Below, one piece after another: positions 26,389-33,332 of a DNA stretch of 64,000 bases. The DNA lies in the NCBI RefSeq assembly GCF_000316575.1, contig NC_019682.1, positions 5,392,001-5,456,000 on the forward strand, given 5' to 3'. This DNA comes from Calothrix sp. PCC 7507 (GTDB taxonomy: Bacteria > Cyanobacteriota > Cyanobacteriia > Cyanobacteriales > Nostocaceae). Position numbers and translations under genes: made by a program. How positions within the stretch are numbered: position 1 is the first letter of the stretch; the number at the start of each line of letters is the position of its first letter. Under the pieces are notes generated by a model. The model was not told where the DNA came from. It searched no databases and saw only the letters and a program-made list of their open reading frames with translations.

Positions 26389-27306
26389 ATGGTAAATTCA
26401 ACGGGGCTACCCCCAATTTACGCAGATACGCCGATTGAGTTGGCACCAGCCAAAGTTATTACCTCGTTTCCAGTTAATACTTTTTTAGAAAATATAGCGA
26501 TCGCTCCTGATGGCACAATATTTGTCACCAATCACGAAGTCGGCAAAATTGTCCGCATTACCCCAGATGGCAATCAAGAGATTCACGCTAGTGTTGAGGG
26601 CAAAGTCAGCGGCATAGTTTTCACTCCCAATGGGGATTTGCTGGTGCCTGGATGGAATGCTGATTCTATACCAGTAGTTTCATTAGTTACCGCAGATGGT
26701 ACTGTGAAAACCTTGCTGACACTACCAGATGCCATATTTCTCAACGGCATCACTCCGCTTTCTGGCACTCAGTATTTAATAGCAGATTCCTATCGGGGTG
26801 CAATTTGGTTAATAGATATTGCTCAACGTAGTAGTGCAATTTGGCTAGAACATCCTTTGCTGGCGCGTAGCAGTGCAGAGAGCGTCATTCCGGCGGCTAA
26901 TGGTTTAAAGCGTTTTGGTGATGTCCTCTATGTTTCAAATACTGAAAAAAGATTGCTGTTAAAAGTTCCCATTACTACGGCCAATACACCGACTGAGCCA
27001 GAAATCTTTGTTGAACAGACAAATATTGATGATTTTGCCTTTGATGTGGAAGGTAACTTGTATGGCGCAACGCATATTTACAACAGCGTAGTGCGGATTG
27101 CACCCAATGGCAAGACAACTATTATTGCCGAGGCAGAACAGGGTGTAATTGGTAGTACAGCAGTGGCTTTTGGTCAAACAGATAGCGATCGCACCACTAT
27201 CTATGTTGTGATGAATGGAGGCATGTTTTTACCACCTCCCACCGGCGTAGTTCCTGCTAACGTCGTGCGACTTGAGGTGGGAAAAGCGGGATATGGTGGC
27301 GGTTGA
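26389..27306 (+). CDS. SMP-30/gluconolactonase-like beta-propeller protein
   Basis: This 305-residue protein has repeated beta-propeller blades: [87 protein letters not shown]. This is the SMP-30/strictosidine-synthase-like six-bladed type, often lactonases or hydrolases. There is no signal peptide. It begins six bases after the SDR stop with GGTAGGT upstream, so they are translated from one message. Together they suggest oxidation or reduction and hydrolysis of a small organic compound, which is inference. Confidence 0.85.
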   Translation: MVNSTGLPPIYADTPIELAPAKVITSFPVNTFLENIAIAPDGTIFVTNHEVGKIVRITPDGNQEIHASVEGKVSGIVFTPNGDLLVPGWNADSIPVVSLVTADGTVKTLLTLPDAIFLNGITPLSGTQYLIADSYRGAIWLIDIAQRSSAIWLEHPLLARSSAESVIPAANGLKRFGDVLYVSNTEKRLLLKVPITTANTPTEPEIFVEQTNIDDFAFDVEGNLYGATHIYNSVVRIAPNGKTTIIAEAEQGVIGSTAVAFGQTDSDRTTIYVVMNGGMFLPPPTGVVPANVVRLEVGKAGYGGG

Positions 27307-27351
27307 CGGTTGATGGTTGAGCAATGACAAATGACAAATGACAAATGACCA

Positions 27352-27912
27352 ATGACCAATGAGATGGAACAAGAAGATCAATATGTAACCGTGGTCATTT
27401 CACAACATGTCAAACCAGGATGTGAAACTGATTATGAGGCTTGGTTGCGAAACATCACCAGTGTTTCCCGAACCTATCCTGGTCACTTGGGCACAAATGT
27501 GATTCGCCCACAACCAGGTGTGAGACGAGAATATGTGATTATCTTTCGGTTTGACGGCTATGAAAACTTGAAGGCGTGGATGACATCACGCGATCGTGAA
27601 TATTGGCTAAATCAAGGTAAACATTTGGTAGAATCTGACCCTCACGTCCAGCAACTTAGTGGATTAGAAGCTTGGTTTTCTCTTCCTGGTCAACCCTTGA
27701 AAACTCCTCCGCGTTATAAAACAGCCTTGCTCACTTGGGCATCTGTATTTATATTAATTAATTTGTTAACCACCTTTTTAGTCCCCCTACTTCGCGGTTT
27801 ACCTCCCTTAATTATTTCGTTGATTATTACCATCACTATGGTTGCATTGCTGACCTATGTTGTCATGCCGAGAGTCAGCCGTCTGTTTAGCAAATGGCTA
27901 TATGCTAAATAG
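27352..27912 (+). CDS. ABM-domain (antibiotic biosynthesis monooxygenase-like) membrane protein
   Basis: This 186-residue protein has an N-terminal ABM ferredoxin-like domain (VTVVISQHVKPGCETDYEAW, then YPGHLGTNVIRP, YVIIFRFDGYENLKAWM) and two C-terminal membrane segments (ALLTWASVFILINLLTTFL and LIISLIITITMVALLTYVV). This ABM plus two-helix architecture is widespread and uncharacterised. The annotated ATG lies inside an ATGACAA/ATGACCA tandem repeat, so Met5 at 27364 may be the true start. It ends the SDR unit. Confidence 0.85.
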   Translation: MTNEMEQEDQYVTVVISQHVKPGCETDYEAWLRNITSVSRTYPGHLGTNVIRPQPGVRREYVIIFRFDGYENLKAWMTSRDREYWLNQGKHLVESDPHVQQLSGLEAWFSLPGQPLKTPPRYKTALLTWASVFILINLLTTFLVPLLRGLPPLIISLIITITMVALLTYVVMPRVSRLFSKWLYAK

Positions 27913-27984
27913 CGATCATATCAGTACCCTGAAGCTCCTTTGTAAGCTGTGAGGCATCTTATTTTCTCATCTTGGGAGCATGAA

Positions 27985-28035
27985 CATTGGTGTCAACGTT
28001 TTGTACAAGGGTTTCACGTTAAGTTGACACCAATG
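27985..28035. repeat. 13-base inverted repeat (CATTGGTGTCAAC)
   Basis: CATTGGTGTCAAC at 27985-27997 is perfectly complementary to GTTGACACCAATG at 28023-28035, with a 25-base loop. It lies between two convergent genes and has no U-run, so it is more likely a small repeat element than a terminator. The 5' part resembles GGTGTCAACTTAAG at 9244. Confidence 0.55.
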
Positions 28036-28099
28036 AACAACTGTTTGCCCCTACAAAATTCTTTCTAGATGTCTTTATCCCTATAATCTTCAGCAAGGC

Positions 28100-29704
28100 T
28101 TACAATTCACCAGTAGCCAGCATCTGGATAACCCGAGGCATTCCCGGATCAAACCCACTTAAATCCCAAGATAGCGGATCTTGTGGATCTACCAAAGTAA
28201 TCTGGCAAGGTGCAAGGGTGATATACACCGCCTTGACATTGGGATTCACCTTTCGACGGTACTCCGCCAAAGCTTGACTAGGATGCTTATTTCCCGCCCA
28301 GCTTTCTGAGTCAGTCCAAAAGCAGACGACATCCGCATGAAACTTCTGCTTAATCATCCAGTCATACGCCACAGATGCATCTGTTCCGCCGTAGTTGTGC
28401 TTGCTAGCTTTGCGAACTGCTGAACTAAAAGTATCTTTGGCGGTGATACCTAACTCCTGAAAGTTGGTAGAAAAACCCCGAATCATGTAGTTTTTCTCGG
28501 CTTTAGCTGTCACCAGCGCCATTGTGGCCGCAATCTCACAATAGGTAAGTCCTACCGAGTCAACAACAGCCCAAGACATCGACCCAGAAACATCCACAGC
28601 GTGCATAAATACTTTACCTGTGGGTGGGACTACATCAAAAGAAAGTTCCACCGCCTTTTCTAAAATGTCCACAATTCGGGGCACTGGCTGCCAATTTTTC
28701 TTGCTGCGCCCTAATTTGCCTCCAGATTGATAAGTTTTGAGGGCTTTCAAAACATCAATTGGATGGATGCGACCTTTACGCAGATGTTCTTTATTGTTGA
28801 GAACATCTGCTATACGCGAAATGTTGGCACTTTCATCAGCTCGTAGCACGCCCAGTTCAGTTAAAGAACCTAGGTTACGCAACATTGCGCCAATGGGCAT
28901 TTGCTGAAATAGCAACTGCCAAGCTGGTTTATCCATTTTACCCACAGGTGAAGCCATTTCGTGGGTTAAGTTTCCTTGAGCGATCGCTTGATGGGTTTGA
29001 GTCGGATTCCGCTTTAACCACTCATACCACCAAATCTGCGCGATCGCATCTGTTGGGATCTCGGCTGGCAAATCTTCCCAACCTCTAACCACCCACTCAA
29101 ATAGTTCACGGTGAGTTTCTGTAGGTGGTTTGACATGGAACAACCGCAATGCATCCCGATGGGAAAAGCCTTGACGCTGTTGATATTTCAACAGTTGATA
29201 AGCCAAACCTTTCACATCCTCACGGGAAAGCCAAGTTTTACCAGCTTCGCGCACTATCTTACCAAATCCCCGCAGAGATTTGGTATAGTTCAACCATTCA
29301 TAGAAGTGGCTACCAGTGCGGATAACTTGCGGGAAGATTTCACTAAAAGCCTGTTTTGCTTCTGGTGTTTCACCCATAGATAGCAGCACTAATGCCAAGA
29401 TAGGCGCACTGTTATTAATAGCTCGTCCATCGCTAGCGTAGAGAATTTCTTCTGCAACCCGCCCTGGATTCTCTGCAACTGCTTGTTTGATAACAGCTAC
29501 AAAATCTTCTGTTAATTCCTGTTTACCTGCATAGTAAGTGCTTTGTGCAGTGCCAATTAACAAACAACGGCGCAACATCTGCCAAATACCAGCATTAAAC
29601 ATGAACCCGCCAGAACGTCCCTGAATCATCTCTGTTTCTCGTCCAGGGATAGGCTGAGTCTGAGGCGTAGCAGTTTTGTTTTTAGTGAAGAAATTGTAAT
29701 TCAT
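28100..29704 (-). CDS. Ro60/TROVE domain ring protein (Rsr-like)
   Basis: This 534-residue protein starts at MNYNFFTKNKTATPQTQP, with GGGAG upstream. A longer in-frame reading would run into the RNA array and lacks conserved sequence. The TROVE HEAT-like ring domain covers about residues 30-340 (GGFMFNAGIWQMLRRCLLIG, ASDGRAINNSAPIL, KYQQRQGFSHRDALRLFHVK). A von Willebrand A domain follows from about residue 355 with a MIDAS site: DVSGS, GGTDAS and WTDSES. Ro60 orthologues bind Y RNAs and misfolded RNAs; in Deinococcus the Y RNA tethers the ring to PNPase. Five Y-like RNAs lie directly upstream on the same strand. Confidence 0.93.
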   Translation of the reverse strand: MNYNFFTKNKTATPQTQPIPGRETEMIQGRSGGFMFNAGIWQMLRRCLLIGTAQSTYYAGKQELTEDFVAVIKQAVAENPGRVAEEILYASDGRAINNSAPILALVLLSMGETPEAKQAFSEIFPQVIRTGSHFYEWLNYTKSLRGFGKIVREAGKTWLSREDVKGLAYQLLKYQQRQGFSHRDALRLFHVKPPTETHRELFEWVVRGWEDLPAEIPTDAIAQIWWYEWLKRNPTQTHQAIAQGNLTHEMASPVGKMDKPAWQLLFQQMPIGAMLRNLGSLTELGVLRADESANISRIADVLNNKEHLRKGRIHPIDVLKALKTYQSGGKLGRSKKNWQPVPRIVDILEKAVELSFDVVPPTGKVFMHAVDVSGSMSWAVVDSVGLTYCEIAATMALVTAKAEKNYMIRGFSTNFQELGITAKDTFSSAVRKASKHNYGGTDASVAYDWMIKQKFHADVVCFWTDSESWAGNKHPSQALAEYRRKVNPNVKAVYITLAPCQITLVDPQDPLSWDLSGFDPGMPRVIQMLATGEL

Positions 29705-29740
29705 GGCTTCATCTCCCAGCCCTTGCGGGCAAAATGAAAG

Positions 29741-29892
29741 GTGGCAGGGCAGGAATCGTAGACGCGGAGCGGCTTCCCGGAGGGTACCTGCGGCATCCCG
29801 CTTAAGAGGCGATAACCCTAATTCGTCGGACTTTTCAGACAAGTGTTGAATCAGGATGTTTTAGTAGCTCTACCAACTGAGCTACCTGCCAC
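29741..29892 (-). ncRNA. tRNA-shaped Y RNA, unit 1 (T loop interrupted)
   Basis: In RNA sense the acceptor arms GTGGCAGG and CCTGCCAC pair over eight bases. The D arm is GCTCAGTTGGTAGAGC. The anticodon arm is replaced by a module containing CTTGTCTGAAAAGTCCGACG and GGGTTATC (plus coordinates 29811-29843). The T stem GCAGG/CCTGC encloses a loop in which about 28 bases of dispersed repeat replace two loop bases (29759-29786). No CCA is encoded. It lies 36 bases upstream of the Ro60 start. Confidence 0.75.
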
Positions 29893-29917
29893 ATGAAGAA
29901 TTTTAGATTTTGGATTT

Positions 29918-30060
29918 TGGCGGGTGGGGCAGGATTTGAACCTGCAACCCATGAATTAACGATAACCCTCGACTCGTCGGCCTTTTCAGACAAGATTGTG
30001 AACCAAGGACTATGGGTGATTAACCCGTTCACTGCTCTATCCAGATTGAGCTACCCACCC
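29918..30060 (-). ncRNA. tRNA-shaped Y RNA, unit 2 (CCA encoded)
   Basis: Acceptor GGGTGGG pairs with CCCACCC, followed by G and an encoded CCA. The D arm is GCTCAATCTGGATAGAGC and the T arm GCAGG-TTCAAAT-CCTGC is intact. The middle carries an extra hairpin, GTGAAC...GTTCAC enclosing GGGT...ACCC, then the Y module CTTGTCTGAAAAGGCCGACG and GGGTTATC (29961-29994). There is no anticodon arm in the normal position. Confidence 0.75.
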
Positions 30061-30088
30061 ACATGAAAAATTCAAATTTAGGTTTGGT

Positions 30089-30230
30089 GTGACGGGGTGG
30101 GATTTGTAGACGCCCGAAGGGTACCCACAATGTACCCGATTTGCGTTCGATAACCCTAATTCGTCGGACTTTTCAGGCAAGTGTTGAATCAGGATGTTTT
30201 GGCGCGTCTACCAATTTCGCCACCCGTCAC
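30089..30230 (-). ncRNA. tRNA-shaped Y RNA, unit 3 (Leu-like D arm, T loop interrupted)
   Basis: Acceptor GTGACGGG pairs with CCCGTCAC and is followed by ACCA. The D region GGCGAAATTGGTAGACGC is that of a cyanobacterial tRNA-Leu. The Y module CTTGCCTGAAAAGTCCGACG and GGGTTATC lies at 30149-30181. The T stem GTGGG/CCCAC holds a 17-base insertion (30107-30123), TACCCTTCGGGCGTCTA in RNA sense, at the same loop position as in unit 1. Confidence 0.75.
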
Positions 30231-30252
30231 ATAAAATTTCAAATTAGATTTG

Positions 30253-30375
30253 GTGGTGGAGCAGGACTCGAACCTGCGACCTCTCGAACCCTAATCGATA
30301 ACCCTAATTCGTCGGCCTTTTCAGGCAAGGGGTGAACAAGGATGTTTAGCGCTCTACCACTGAGCTACCCACCAC
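30253..30375 (-). ncRNA. tRNA-shaped Y RNA, unit 4
   Basis: Acceptor GTGGTGGG pairs with TCCACCAC (one G-U). The D arm is GCTCAGTGGTAGAGC and the T arm GCAGG-TTCGAGT-CCTGC is intact with a normal T loop. Between them the Y module CTTGCCTGAAAAGGCCGACG and GGGTTATC (30297-30329) replaces the anticodon arm. No CCA is encoded. At 123 bases it is the shortest and most regular unit. Confidence 0.78.
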
Positions 30376-30436
30376 ATGAGAAGTTATGAGTTGTGAGTCC
30401 TGAGTGAAAAATTCAAAACTCAGCACTAATTTAGGT

Positions 30437-30574
30437 GTAGCAGAGCAGGATTCTCACCTGCACCTCCAGGATTGACATCAAGGGTTTTTGGGTAAGTAAG
30501 TTGTTTACGATAACCCTCGATATGTCGGCCTTTGCAGGCAAGTTGGGCGCTCTAGGATTTGAGCTATCGGCTAC
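30437..30574 (-). ncRNA. tRNA-shaped Y RNA, unit 5 (most divergent)
   Basis: Acceptor GTAGCCGA pairs with TCTGCTAC with one mismatch. The D arm is GCTCAAATCCTAGAGC and the T stem GCAGG/CCTGC has a degenerate loop TGAGAAT. The Y module reads CTTGCCTGCAAAGGCCGACA then GGGTTATC (30509-30542). A longer segment between the module and the T arm contains GTAAACAACTTACTTAC. It is the promoter-proximal unit. Confidence 0.7.
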
Positions 30575-30613
30575 TAAATAGAAGCTAACTCCTTTGGAAC
30601 GGCTTGTAGTATT

Positions 30614-30642
30614 AATGTAATATATGTAATATGAATCGTCAA
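30614..30642 (-). promoter_or_regulatory. Sigma70-like promoter for the Y RNA array
   Basis: On the minus strand TTGACG (-35, 30637-30642) is followed by a 17-base spacer and TACATT (-10, 30614-30619). Unit 5 begins 40 bases downstream of the -10 box. No comparable promoter is obvious between the units, which fits one precursor transcript, possibly running into the Ro60 gene. Confidence 0.5.
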
Positions 30643-30687
30643 GTCATCGAATAAAAATTTTTTACTTGATGCCAGAATTTATTTTTA

Positions 30688-30819
30688 TACCAATTTAAAA
30701 GAAGAATGCGACAGATGCGTAGGGGCACGGCACCCATAAACTATCAGTTTTCCCGAAAGTCTATGGAAGCCGTGCCCGTACGAAGAATGTATGTGTTGCA
30801 AACATTATTTGAATTGGTA
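30688..30819. mobile_element. MITE (TACCAATT family) with TA target duplication
   Basis: The ends TACCAATTTAAA and TTTGAATTGGTA are inverse copies flanked by TA at 30686-30687 and 30820-30821. The interior has a GTAGGGGCACGGCA...GCCGTGCCCGTAC stem. The element is 132 bases and non-coding. Its right end recurs at 2112-2134. Confidence 0.75.
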
Positions 30820-30870
30820 TAATTCAATCAAATAAACCACCCATAAAAGACAATCTCGTTCAGTTGCGAA

Positions 30871-30934
30871 GTAGGGGCACGGCATCCTAAATCTTTTCGA
30901 CAAGCCGATAATCTTACTAGTGCCGTGCCCGTAC
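30871..30934. repeat. GGGGCACGGCA inverted repeat
   Basis: GTAGGGGCACGGCA at 30871-30884 and TGCCGTGCCCGTAC at 30921-30934 form a near-perfect stem. It is related to the interior of the neighbouring MITE but lacks the TACCAATT ends. The remainder of the 30.6-31.3 kb gap is AT-rich with no coding signal. Confidence 0.6.
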
Positions 30935-31302
30935 GGTGTATTTTTGATTAACACGCAAATTTAGGCTTGACACACCACTACAAATATCATGTGCCAGTTG
31001 CGTAAGCTATGTTAGTAAAAATTATCACCTTAAATTATGAGTTTGCTAGGATACAAACCTGGCAAAATCACCTTGCTATTTTGACAAAAACTTTTTTTAA
31101 TTTTCACGCAATATAAGGAGATAACGCTTACACCAAAAGACTTTTAAGCCTATAGCAAGATTGCTTTTTGCCTCTTGCCTACTATAAAAATTAAAGTTTT
31201 GTCGGCAAATTTGCCGCAACTTTGCCAAAAGATACAAAAAAATGTCACAATTTTTGCCAGGATCAATATTGTTTCCCAATCATTCACTTGGCAGAAATCA
31301 GC

Positions 31303-32037
31303 ATGAGTGAAAAATTAATAGAAGCCAACGGGAAGGGTTTTCTCGTTCTGCTTTTGCCAATTTCGTTTTTGATTATTTTCCTGGTTACTACCTGGAAAGT
31401 TTTGTTAGCTTTAACAGTACTGCTCACTGGTATTAATATTTTCCAATGGTATCAATGGCAACAGTGGTGTAATCAGGTTAACCCGACTTTCCACCAGATG
31501 ATTCGAGAGTCCCAAGGCAAGATTACGCCGATTGACTTGGCAATGAAGGGCAATTTTTCTGGGACTACGGCTAAACGCTATTTGGATACTAAAGCCAGTG
31601 AATTTGGTGCTAGTATACTGAACTCTCCAGAAGGAGGTGAAGTTTATTACTTTATAACTTCCAGTATTTTAGGTGACATTCTTGACAGCAGTGAGCCTGA
31701 CAAAGAGCTTGCTGCTCGACCGGTTGCTAAAACTGCTGGTACGCTTTTGGTGTCACCACCACCCAATCCTGAGCTAGAAGAACCAGATAATGAATCTTTG
31801 CCACCAGCAACCCATGAAGAAGTAAAAATACCACTGGAAAAACAGTTAGTTTTTGGCTCTCTCATCCAATCTGAATTAGCCAAGCGGTTAAATGTTTATT
31901 CCAGCACCGTATATAAAAGGCGAAACGATCCAGACTTTTCTGAGTGGAGTCGCAGTCGTGATCCGGATGGTATTGCCTGGTCTTTTTCCCGAAAAAATAA
32001 GGAGTTTTTTCCTTTGGAAGAAGAAAGTTCAAGTTAA
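31303..32037 (+). CDS. Hypothetical protein with two membrane helices and C-terminal helical domain
   Basis: This 244-residue protein starts at MSEKLIEANGKGF. Two adjacent hydrophobic segments follow (GFLVLLLPISFLIIFLVTTW and LLALTVLLTGINIFQW). Residues about 60-110 look like a helical DNA-binding-like segment (GKITPIDLAMKGNFSGTTAKRYLDTKASEFGA, read in two parts). The C-terminus repeats the idea (LIQSELAKRLNVYSSTVYKRR), which resembles a helix-turn-helix. A membrane-tethered nucleic-acid-binding role is speculative. I do not recognise a family. A good terminator follows the stop. Confidence 0.75.
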   Translation: MSEKLIEANGKGFLVLLLPISFLIIFLVTTWKVLLALTVLLTGINIFQWYQWQQWCNQVNPTFHQMIRESQGKITPIDLAMKGNFSGTTAKRYLDTKASEFGASILNSPEGGEVYYFITSSILGDILDSSEPDKELAARPVAKTAGTLLVSPPPNPELEEPDNESLPPATHEEVKIPLEKQLVFGSLIQSELAKRLNVYSSTVYKRRNDPDFSEWSRSRDPDGIAWSFSRKNKEFFPLEEESSS

Positions 32038-32041
32038 AAGT

Positions 32042-32070
32042 AAAGACGCGATTTTCCTCGCGTCTTTTTT
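32042..32070 (+). terminator. Rho-independent terminator
   Basis: AAAGACGCG, loop ATTTTCCT, CGCGTCTTT followed by more T residues. The stem is nine perfect pairs, directly after the stop at 32037. The A-run on the other side means it may also serve the convergent pyrD gene. Confidence 0.85.
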
Positions 32071-32106
32071 ATGCTTTTGTGTTTACTTTTTGCGCGTGAA
32101 TACTTG

Positions 32107-33246
32107 CTAAAGTAGTTTTGCTTCTAAACCAACTGCTTCCGAAATGGAAGTTAATTTGTTTTGTTCTAGCTTTGCCAGTAAACCTAGAAGAATCCGGCGT
32201 ACCATCATGGGGCCTTCGTAAATCCAGCCTGTATAGACTTGGATCAGGCTAGCGCCAGCAGTAATTTTTTCCCAGGCATCTTCTGGGGAAAAGACACCAC
32301 CAACGCCAATTATTGGCAATTGCCCTTGGGTTTGCTGCCAAATAAACCGAATTACTTCGGTGGAGCGTGAGCGTAGCGGTGCGCCACTAATTCCCCCAGC
32401 TTCTTCCTGAACAGTTTTGCCTGTTTGCTCAATTATTTGTGTTTGCAACCCATCACGGCTGATGGTGGTGTTGGTAGCAATAATCCCAGCTAGGTGGTAG
32501 GTTTGGGCGAGAGCAATAATATCAGCGATCGCTTCCCATGCCAAATCAGGTGCTATCTTGACAAAAATAGGCTTTTGTGTTTTATTTTCTATTTGTAATA
32601 CATCCAAGATAGTACCGAGCATGGTGGCATCTTGGAGCGATCGCAACCCTGGCGTATTTGGGGAAGAAACATTGACCACAAAATAGTCGCCTAAATCTTG
32701 GAGTAAGCGAAAACTATTGAGATAATCGCTGGCAGCCGCTTCTAGAGGTGTCACCTTTGATTTACCCAAATTGATACCTATAGGTATTGAAAAGGTTAAG
32801 TCTTGTTTTCTCTCGGACAGCCTTGCAGCCATTACCTCTGCACCGCTATTATTAAAACCCATCCGGTTGAGAGCAGCCTTGTCTAACGGCAAGCGAAATA
32901 AACGGGGACGGGGATTTCCTGGCTGGGCCACAAAAGTCACAGTTCCCAGTTCCGCAAAACCAAAACCAAGACTCGCCCAGATATCGGCTGCAACTCCATC
33001 CTTATCAAACCCTGCAGCTAAACCTACAGGGTTAGGGAATTTTAGCCCAAACAAAGTTTGTGCTAGACGTGGATCTTGTAAGCACAAAGACTGTTCTATG
33101 ACTCGATTTACCCATTTAACGGATGGGCGATCGCTTGTTCGCGATAGCCAGCTAAAACTATTGATAGTCTGTTGGTGTAACCACTCTGAATCTGTTTTGA
33201 GCAGAGTGAACAACAATGGACGAATTGCTACTTGATAAATATCCAT
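32107..33246 (-). CDS. pyrD: Dihydroorotate dehydrogenase (quinone), class 2
   Basis: This 379-residue membrane-associated flavoenzyme of pyrimidine synthesis oxidises dihydroorotate to orotate with quinone as acceptor. The sequence shows the N-terminal quinone-tunnel helices ([20 protein letters not shown]), FMN-binding [39 protein letters not shown], and [12 protein letters not shown] with the catalytic Ser of class 2 enzymes. [10 protein letters not shown] and [15 protein letters not shown] complete the barrel. Length is normal. It is divergent from the GAF/HATPase gene across a palindromic repeat. Confidence 0.95.
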   Translation of the reverse strand: MDIYQVAIRPLLFTLLKTDSEWLHQQTINSFSWLSRTSDRPSVKWVNRVIEQSLCLQDPRLAQTLFGLKFPNPVGLAAGFDKDGVAADIWASLGFGFAELGTVTFVAQPGNPRPRLFRLPLDKAALNRMGFNNSGAEVMAARLSERKQDLTFSIPIGINLGKSKVTPLEAAASDYLNSFRLLQDLGDYFVVNVSSPNTPGLRSLQDATMLGTILDVLQIENKTQKPIFVKIAPDLAWEAIADIIALAQTYHLAGIIATNTTISRDGLQTQIIEQTGKTVQEEAGGISGAPLRSRSTEVIRFIWQQTQGQLPIIGVGGVFSPEDAWEKITAGASLIQVYTGWIYEGPMMVRRILLGLLAKLEQNKLTSISEAVGLEAKLL

Positions 33247-33259
33247 TTCTAACAGTGAG

Positions 33260-33304
33260 CAGTGAGCAGTGAACAGTTATCAGTTAACTGTTCACTGCTC
33301 ACTG
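33260..33304. repeat. Perfect 20-base hairpin built of GCAGTGA repeats
   Basis: CAGTGAGCAGTGAACAGTTA is exactly complementary to the arm at 33285-33304, with loop TCAGT. The arms are themselves made of AGCAGTGA/CAGTTAT heptamer-like units. It lies between the divergent pyrD and GAF/HATPase starts, so it could affect both leaders. Confidence 0.85.
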
Positions 33305-33332
33305 ATTCTGGGCATCTTATATATTACATGTT

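Noticed and set aside
29835-30335. ORFs at 29835-30032 (minus) and 30141-30335 (plus) through the RNA array
   Set aside because: They run through the structured RNA units and lack ribosome binding sites and protein-like composition.
29741-30574. Ordinary tRNA genes, or tRNAs interrupted by group I introns
   Set aside because: The central segments are far too short for a group I intron, all five share the same CTTG/CCGA/GTTATC module, and no anticodon stem-loop can be formed in the standard position. The Leu-like D arm of unit 3 alone does not make it a tRNA-Leu.
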